A stretch of DNA of 34,550 nt from a virus. Positions 31,161-34,550 of this stretch are shown here, in pieces. Below the pieces are notes generated by a model. It had not been told where the DNA came from, searched no databases, and saw only the letters and a list, made by a program, of their open reading frames with translations. The first letter of the stretch is position 1, and each line of letters begins with the position of its first letter. Both the position numbers and the translations under genes were made by a program. Where the stretch lies: IMG/VR virus record IMGVR_UViG_3300025085_000089, positions 1 through 34,550 of that record. One strand, given 5' to 3'.

Positions 31161-34100
31161 TTATATTGCTCTTATTAATGATTTAACACTCCAGTCATCT
31201 GAAGCTACTGTTGCTAATAATCTCATATTAGCTCCTGATATATCTACGCTTAAAACGACGTCTGATGTATCACCTAAGTCTTGTGTCGATGTTTCTGTAA
31301 ACTCTACCAAAGGAGTTGTATCTCCATCGTGACAAGCGTATACTGTGCCTGATCTTACGTTTGTACCTTTCTTAACCACAAAGTCAAAGAAAGCTGCGGT
31401 ATAGGTAGCGTGTGCTACTTGAGCAACTACTTCAGCGCCTGTATCTATGTCTGTATTTTCTTGGTTAGATAATAAAGCTGACTGAATCTTTATATTACCA
31501 TTAACATCAAGCTTTTCCCCAGGAGTTGTAGTCCCAATACCTACTTTTTTATTAGCAAGTATAGTCATAGCTAAATCACTATTACTAACCATAAAATAAA
31601 GAGGGTCTTCAGTTATATTTCTAATATAAGCACCTGCGCCCCCATCTCCAATAGAGCCTCCATTTAAATAGCCCATTAATAAACCGTAACTACCGTCTTT
31701 ATTTACACCAAACCATTTTTGTGAAGTACCGCCTGATGTGCTTATTTGAACAGGTACATTTGTATCTGCTAAAGAACCTGACCCAACACTTAGCAATGCT
31801 AAAGGATTAGTCTCCCCGATTCCTACGTTGCCTGGGTTTGAAAAGTAAGCGTGTGTGGTAGAGCCATCTAATGTTAAGTAAGATACTGAAGCCCCCGAGC
31901 CATTATCGCATTCAAATATTATGTCTTTATCGTCGGCGTGATTACTGATATATAAATTACCAAAAGCGTTAGAAATAACAGAGTTTGTTGCGTTGTGAAA
32001 TATTTCAAGGTCTGGCGCTATAGCACCTCCAAATTTTAACTTAAAATTGTCTGGCATTAAAACTCCAGCAGTTCCAGTCATTGTTCCGCCAGCCAGTGGT
32101 AAATAAGCTCCAACAGGTGTTGGTCCAAACGCACCAGTACCTAATTCTCTTGTTTGTATTTGATTAGTACCAGCTGTAACTTGTTTTACTGATATGTTGT
32201 CTACACTCCCAATAGCGTCTGCATTAGCTTGTACGTATATATTGGTATTTGACGAAGCATGGGTTGGGGTTACTTTCACCTCGTATGTACCATTGGCTAC
32301 TTGAGCAGGGGTGCTTGAAGTATAACCGCCAACGTTTATCCTAAACTCACCAGCTGAATAATTAGAAACAGTATATGTGATTATATACTCTATATTTTCT
32401 GGGGGGTTTGGTAATATTCCACCTTGATATAAATAAGTTGTGGCTGTTTGTGTTCCATCTACATTTGCTTTACCTCCCGATATAGTCCAACCTGTTTGTT
32501 TTACCCAATCACTATCAGTAGCAAAATCTCCGTTTACAACTGTAAGTGAAGTTGTAGTTTGATTTTGTACTAATACAGAAGTAGAACTTCCATTACCTGG
32601 TAAATCAGAAACACCAAATGTTCCGTCTACCTCTAATTTAAAATTAGGTAAAGTCGTACCTACTCCTAAACCGTTAGAGTTTAAAGTAGTTGCGGCGCTA
32701 CCGTTTATATAATTATATTGAGTACCACCTGTCCAAGCAGAACACATAGAACCATTTGAGAATAACCTTATATACCCTGATTGCATCCCTATGTCACCAT
32801 ATCCTGAAGTGCTACCTCCTTGTATTCTTATTTTTGCTAATACATTTGCAGAACTATCATTTAAAACGTGTAATGGGGCGTCAGGACTATCTGTTCCAAC
32901 CCCTACAAAACCACCGTTTGACTGTATTGCTAAATTGTATGTTGTAGCTGTGCCGTCTGTTCTTTGAGAGCTTATATAGCCAACACCTGAAGAGTTAGCT
33001 CCTATTGCAACTCCATAGTTATCAGAAGAACTACTGTTACCAAAAACAGCAGAAGCTGTAGAATCACCAGCAGCTGGTATTGTTGTGCTACCTGAAGCTA
33101 CCTGAAGCCCTGCTGCAGGACTTGTCGTTCCTATACCTACGTTGACTCCAGAACTTGTTCCGTAAACAGTTAAACCTGTTAAAAGATTTCCACTTGTAGA
33201 TTTAACTTTTAAATCTAAAGAACCTCTTACTGAACTTAAATTATTTGAATAAGCTTGAATAGCAGCGTAATCCGTATATGATGAGTTGTATTCAGCTGGA
33301 AATGTAATACTACCTACACCTGTCGAAGCAGCTATATTACTACCTGACCTTGATATTATTACAGAGCTGTTAGCATTAGCTTTATCTATATGCAACTTAG
33401 CAACAGGATTAGTAGTCCCTATACCTACGTTGCCTGAGCTGTTCATTAATAATCTTGTAGTTCCACCTGTTGCAAACGAAATTTCACTCTGACCTATTGC
33501 AGCAAGCCTATTACCCGCTGTAATATCCATTATAGCTAAAACATCGGAATTTACTCCGTTAGTTTTTAATCCATAAATATTTCCAGTTCCTTTTGTAGAG
33601 TTTAATTTTATAAAACTATTAACATCTCCATCTGTCTTAATTTCAAGCTTTGCGTCAGGATTTGTAGTCCCTATACCTACGTTACCTCCTGGTTTTACCA
33701 TTATTCTGGACGTACCTGCTGATATAGGATCACCTCCAACAGAATTAGACTCATATAGTCCAAAATCACCAGCAGTTAAATTAGTTGATGCAAATCCCCA
33801 GTTTGAAACGCCTCCGCTTCCTTTAAATTTTAATGTAGCTACATCTGCACTTTTAATTAAAATACCATCTCCACTTGCTACATTAACTTCTAACTTAGCT
33901 AAAGGAGTAGATGTTCCAATACCTAAATCTCCATCAAAATACGAGGTGCCGCTTGAGTTTACAGCCATAATAGGTACTCCTGAAATGTCAGCTACAGCAA
34001 ATATTTCTCCTGACAAGTCATCAGTTACAGAAAATAATTGCCCTTGTGTTCCTTGGACATCAAGCTTTGCATTTGGAGTGGTAGTACCAATTCCTACGTT

Positions 34101-34325
34101 ACCAGAGGAGTTGATAATCATTCTATCAGCACTGTTTGTTCTAAATTGTAGTTTGTTACTTACAGTACTCCCTTCTATTGAAGTAGCACCTACTGTACCC
34201 CAAGAAATAAATTCTCCACTTTTAATTAAAACATCCCCATCAACATCTAATTTAGCCCCTGGAGTCTCCGTTCCAATACCTACCCTGCCTGCGAAATACC
34301 CGCTATTAAGAAATCTTAATGCCAT
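31161..34325 (-). CDS. Tail fibre with GIGT repeats and a carbohydrate-binding-type domain (1054 aa)
   Basis: Repeated beta elements of the kind NVGIGTTNPxAKLEI run through most of the protein. Residues about 594-716 (32175-32545) form a different domain: VNGDFATDSDWVKQTGWTIS, a strand YIITYTVSNYSAGEFRI, NGTYEVKVTPTHA, ending GSVDNISVKQV. This is the pattern of a galactose-binding-like or CBM4/9-type jelly roll. The shared modules YLPLAGGTMTG to FSNPGNVGIG and FSVTDDLSG occur as in the 1274-aa fibre. The end (about 960-1054; 'TDIDTGAEVVAQVAH ... VKSLIRAI') is a separate beta-rich domain. No S74 chaperone is seen, so it may fold without autocleavage or use another helper. Confidence 0.75.
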   Translation of the reverse strand: MALRFLNSGYFAGRVGIGTETPGAKLDVDGDVLIKSGEFISWGTVGATSIEGSTVSNKLQFRTNSADRMIINSSGNVGIGTTTPNAKLDVQGTQGQLFSVTDDLSGEIFAVADISGVPIMAVNSSGTSYFDGDLGIGTSTPLAKLEVNVASGDGILIKSADVATLKFKGSGGVSNWGFASTNLTAGDFGLYESNSVGGDPISAGTSRIMVKPGGNVGIGTTNPDAKLEIKTDGDVNSFIKLNSTKGTGNIYGLKTNGVNSDVLAIMDITAGNRLAAIGQSEISFATGGTTRLLMNSSGNVGIGTTNPVAKLHIDKANANSSVIISRSGSNIAASTGVGSITFPAEYNSSYTDYAAIQAYSNNLSSVRGSLDLKVKSTSGNLLTGLTVYGTSSGVNVGIGTTSPAAGLQVASGSTTIPAAGDSTASAVFGNSSSSDNYGVAIGANSSGVGYISSQRTDGTATTYNLAIQSNGGFVGVGTDSPDAPLHVLNDSSANVLAKIRIQGGSTSGYGDIGMQSGYIRLFSNGSMCSAWTGGTQYNYINGSAATTLNSNGLGVGTTLPNFKLEVDGTFGVSDLPGNGSSTSVLVQNQTTTSLTVVNGDFATDSDWVKQTGWTISGGKANVDGTQTATTYLYQGGILPNPPENIEYIITYTVSNYSAGEFRINVGGYTSSTPAQVANGTYEVKVTPTHASSNTNIYVQANADAIGSVDNISVKQVTAGTNQIQTRELGTGAFGPTPVGAYLPLAGGTMTGTAGVLMPDNFKLKFGGAIAPDLEIFHNATNSVISNAFGNLYISNHADDKDIIFECDNGSGASVSYLTLDGSTTHAYFSNPGNVGIGETNPLALLSVGSGSLADTNVPVQISTSGGTSQKWFGVNKDGSYGLLMGYLNGGSIGDGGAGAYIRNITEDPLYFMVSNSDLAMTILANKKVGIGTTTPGEKLDVNGNIKIQSALLSNQENTDIDTGAEVVAQVAHATYTAAFFDFVVKKGTNVRSGTVYACHDGDTTPLVEFTETSTQDLGDTSDVVLSVDISGANMRLLATVASDDWSVKSLIRAI
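31810..32108 (-). repeat. Fibre module copy (YLPLAGGTMTG to FSNPGNVGIG) in the 1054-aa fibre
   Basis: Counterpart of 27975-28303. It encodes YLPLAGGTMTGT, a LEIFHNATNSV region and YLTLDGSTTHAYFSNPGNVG. The final stretch is nearly identical in DNA to the other fibre. Confidence 0.7.
33931..34075 (-). repeat. Fibre module copy, FSVTDDLSG-type, in the 1054-aa fibre
   Basis: Encodes DVQGTQGQLFSVTDDLSGEI and VADISGVPIMAVNSSGTSYF. About 40 of the ~45 residues match the block at 25647-25795. Confidence 0.7.
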
Positions 34326-34347
34326 TTATTATATTGGATTAATTGGT

Positions 34348-34550
34348 TTATACATATACAAGTAGAGCAGCGTAAACATCACTTGCTACACTTCCTGTGA
34401 AAGCAAAAGATATTGTTCCTGATCCACTTCTTGCTACATCAGCATACACTGTTTCATAAGGTGCGGCTATTTGAGTTATTTCAGCTTTTACGTTTGAGGC
34501 TAATGCACTTGTTCCAAAAAGACTTGCGTCTGTTAAATCAATTGTAAATG
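34348..34550 (-). CDS. Structural protein, C-terminal fragment (cut by right window edge)
   Basis: An open minus-strand frame from the right edge ends at a TAA (34350-34348). The 66 visible residues include FTIDLTDASLFGTSALASNV, AEITQIAAPYETVYADVARS and a hydrophobic end, ASDVYAALLVYV. The beta-rich, Ala/Ser/Thr-rich end is typical of virion proteins, and it lies 22 bases before the 1054-aa fibre gene. It does not resemble the C-termini of the other fibres here, so I cannot assign a family. Confidence 0.6.
   Translation of the reverse strand, partial: FTIDLTDASLFGTSALASNVKAEITQIAAPYETVYADVARSGSGTISFAFTGSVASDVYAALLVYV

Noticed and set aside
24749-34325. GIGT-type repeats as a CRISPR or tandem DNA repeat array
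   Set aside because: The repeats are protein-level beta elements with variable spacing and DNA sequence inside long reading frames, not regular DNA repeats with spacers.
33946-34365. A 139-codon open frame on the plus strand (and several shorter ones at 1017, 11472, 26313, 29030, 33286)
   Set aside because: Each lies antisense inside a clear minus-strand gene and gives low-complexity or Ser/Pro/Leu-rich products with no leader or spacing. They are shadows of real genes.
3701-34550. Diversity-generating retroelement targeting the Cys-module or LamG proteins
   Set aside because: No reverse transcriptase is encoded in the window and no template/variable repeat pair with adenine-specific differences was seen.
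1-34550. tRNA, rRNA, integrase or attachment site
   Set aside because: The intergenic gaps are too short for a tRNA (longest usable gap about 120 bases, occupied by a terminator and promoter). No recombinase frame or cloverleaf-like sequence was noticed.

Overview
The window is a contiguous piece of a tailed-phage genome (class Caudoviricetes), AT-rich, with every gene I can support on the minus strand. Genes therefore read from the right end (34550) towards the left end (1). Most neighbours are 0-15 nt apart, and many overlap by 1, 4 or 8 nt in stop/start junctions. I see no tRNA, rRNA, CRISPR, integrase, insertion sequence or replication gene, and no gene-free stretch longer than about 200 bases. 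Both ends cut through a gene.

The host is most likely a marine or aquatic member of the Bacteroidota (Flavobacteriia). Short intergenic gaps carry the Bacteroidota -7 promoter element TAnnTTTG, and gene starts are preceded by A/T-rich leaders rather than strong Shine-Dalgarno sequences. The terminase, portal, ring and tail-hub proteins resemble, from memory, those of crAss-like podoviruses and their marine relatives. No tape measure, tail-tube or sheath gene is seen, which fits a short-tailed virion.

Layout in reading order. (1) 34550-28609, adhesin region: the end of an unknown structural protein, a 1054-aa fibre of GIGT-type repeats, three paralogous LamG/concanavalin-like proteins and two small proteins between them. 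(2) 28573-23945: a 1274-aa fibre ending in a peptidase-S74-type intramolecular chaperone, then two small virion proteins ending in a shared Cys-terminated module. (3) 23890-22710: small conserved-looking phage proteins. (4) 22710-21286: an auxiliary cassette of a GroES-like protein, a 2-oxoglutarate/Fe(II) dioxygenase-like protein and a SET-domain protein. (5) 21217-13457, packaging and head: a 91-aa helical protein, large terminase, portal, a 44-aa basic ORF, a scaffold-like protein and the major capsid protein, which is followed by a strong terminator. (6) 13379-12624: a monocistronic-looking gene of unknown function with its own terminator. (7) 12501-3701, neck and tail: two ring/adaptor-like proteins, a 1596-aa tail-hub ('muzzle' or stabilisation-like) protein and two further tail proteins. 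(8) 3667-1: a GNAT acetyltransferase with its own promoter, two internal/ejection-protein candidates and the first 31 codons of another gene.

Promoter and terminator placement suggests separate late transcription units for adhesins and accessory genes, packaging, scaffold and capsid, neck and tail, and GNAT plus internal proteins. All family assignments were made by eye from sequence motifs without database searches. Statements about crAss-like relatives are from memory.
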